A DNA stretch of 6,820 bases from Lachnospiraceae bacterium (GTDB lineage: Bacteria > Bacillota > Clostridia > Lachnospirales > Lachnospiraceae): the NCBI GenBank assembly GCA_003542935.1, contig DPJQ01000189.1:1-6820 (forward strand), read 5' to 3'. A program made the translations under genes and the position numbers. Shown in pieces: positions 6,149 to 6,820 of this stretch (its first letter is position 1; every line of letters begins with the position of its first letter). The notes below the pieces were generated by a model that saw only the letters and a program-made list of their open reading frames with translations, did no database searches and had not been told where the DNA came from.

Positions 6149-6751
6149 TTAAGTGTTCAGCAAGTGTTCCAGTTCCGCAGACGCCTGTTCATAGTCGATA
6201 AAGTGAATGGCGTGGATACCCTGGCGGGCGGCTTCCTCCACATTTGGTTCCGTATCGTCAATAAACACGCACTCCGCGGGCGTCAGGTGATAATGATCGA
6301 TCAGAGCCCGGTAGATGGCCGGATCGGGTTTGATCAGCTTGACGTCCCGTGAGAAGATACCGCCGTCCATGAGGGGAAGGAAATCCAGCACATCCCGGTT
6401 GGCCTCTATGGCGTATGTAGAGTAGTTGGACAGGTAGAGGACCTGATAACCCCTCTTTTTTAAACCGCTGATCCAGTCTTTGGAATAGGGACGATGGGTA
6501 AAAGCCTCGCCCAGCCGGTCGAAAGCGGTGAGAATCTCCGTCCGGTAGCCCGGCGCGGCGCTTATGAACCCGTTTCTTATCTGATCCAGACTCCACACCT
6601 CCCGGTCCAGTTCGTCCCAAACGCCTTTGGTAAACAGGGCGTCTTTGACGGCCCGCACCGTCTCTTTGTCGTGAAAAAGCCTTTCCAGATGGCCGTCCCA
6701 GTCATAATTCATGAGAACCCTTCCGATATCAAATATAACTGTTTTGATCAT
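6149..6751 (-). CDS. HAD-superfamily phosphatase, YihX-like
   Basis: The 200-residue protein matches the size of the E. coli YihX glucose-1-phosphate phosphatase group. Motif I is VIFDIGRVL (5-13): D8 is the nucleophile, and the usual second Asp is replaced by G10, as in YihX-type proteins that have DLGNV. Motif II is LYLSNYS (105-111, S108), motif III is LIKPDPAIY (139-147, K141) and motif IV is CVFIDDTEPNVEEA (161-174, D165 and D166). Residues about 15-85 form the helical cap expected for subclass I. The protein is soluble and cytoplasmic and would hydrolyse a small phosphoester, plausibly a sugar phosphate; the exact substrate cannot be read from sequence. AAAGGAG at 6764-6758 lies six bases from the ATG. 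The gene is monocistronic, convergent with the plus-strand operon, with its own promoter and terminator, so no functional link to the operon is implied. Confidence 0.9.
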   Translation of the reverse strand: MIKTVIFDIGRVLMNYDWDGHLERLFHDKETVRAVKDALFTKGVWDELDREVWSLDQIRNGFISAAPGYRTEILTAFDRLGEAFTHRPYSKDWISGLKKRGYQVLYLSNYSTYAIEANRDVLDFLPLMDGGIFSRDVKLIKPDPAIYRALIDHYHLTPAECVFIDDTEPNVEEAARQGIHAIHFIDYEQASAELEHLLNT

Positions 6752-6775
6752 AGTATACTCCTTTCTGCCTGGTTT

Positions 6776-6804
6776 ATTATAGGTGGAATGGCATGTTATT
6801 TCAA
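6776..6804 (-). promoter_or_regulatory. Sigma-A promoter of the HAD phosphatase gene
   Basis: Read on the minus strand, TTGAAA (6804-6799) is followed by exactly 17 bases and a perfect TATAAT (6781-6776). Transcription would begin near 6770, leaving a short leader of about 18 bases that contains the AAAGGAG ribosome binding site. The match to consensus suggests constitutive housekeeping expression. Confidence 0.85.
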
Positions 6805-6820
6805 GACCGGTCCGAAAAAA

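Noticed and set aside
6805..6820. GACCGGTC palindrome followed by an A-run at the right edge
   Set aside because: It could be the tail of a terminator for a minus-strand gene outside the window, but the rest is not visible, so no call is possible.

Overview
The window looks like a chromosomal segment from a low-to-mid GC Firmicute of the Lachnospiraceae/Clostridia type. This rests on strong AGGAGG-type ribosome binding sites, sigma-A promoters with 17-base spacers, one TTG start, and a gene set common in gut Clostridia (CmpB-type membrane protein, YugP-type zinc peptidase, class-3 aldehyde dehydrogenase, iron alcohol dehydrogenase). The taxonomic placement is inference from style and gene content. 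No rRNA, tRNA, CRISPR array, insertion sequence or phage gene was seen.

Layout: (1) positions 53-829 (+) encode a polytopic membrane protein of the DUF1624 / heparan-alpha-glucosaminide N-acetyltransferase catalytic family. (2) A 149-base gap holds a good sigma-A promoter (880-908) and a GC-rich inverted-repeat leader. (3) From 979 to 6072 (+) five genes run head to tail with gaps of 21, 3, 16 and 41 bases, each with its own strong ribosome binding site: a MarR-family regulator, an iron-containing alcohol dehydrogenase, a class-3-like aldehyde dehydrogenase, a membrane zinc metallopeptidase (YugP family), and a CmpB-family 'putative ABC transporter permease' that starts at TTG and appears internally duplicated. 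(4) A convergent 76-base junction carries a strong hairpin whose T-tract points to the minus strand. (5) Positions 6149-6751 (-) encode a YihX-like HAD phosphatase with its own well-formed promoter at the right edge.

Working together: the MarR protein most likely regulates its own operon. The dehydrogenase pair would interconvert an alcohol and an aldehyde and oxidise the aldehyde to an acid, a typical aldehyde-handling module. Both enzymes carry terminal segments rich in basic and hydrophobic residues (N-terminus of the alcohol dehydrogenase, C-terminus of the aldehyde dehydrogenase), and the next two genes encode membrane proteins. A membrane-associated or lipid-aldehyde role is therefore a plausible but unproven reading. 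I see no convincing evidence of a wholly new system. The most interesting points are the regulator/ADH/ALDH/membrane-peptidase/CmpB grouping and the duplicated CmpB protein of unknown function.
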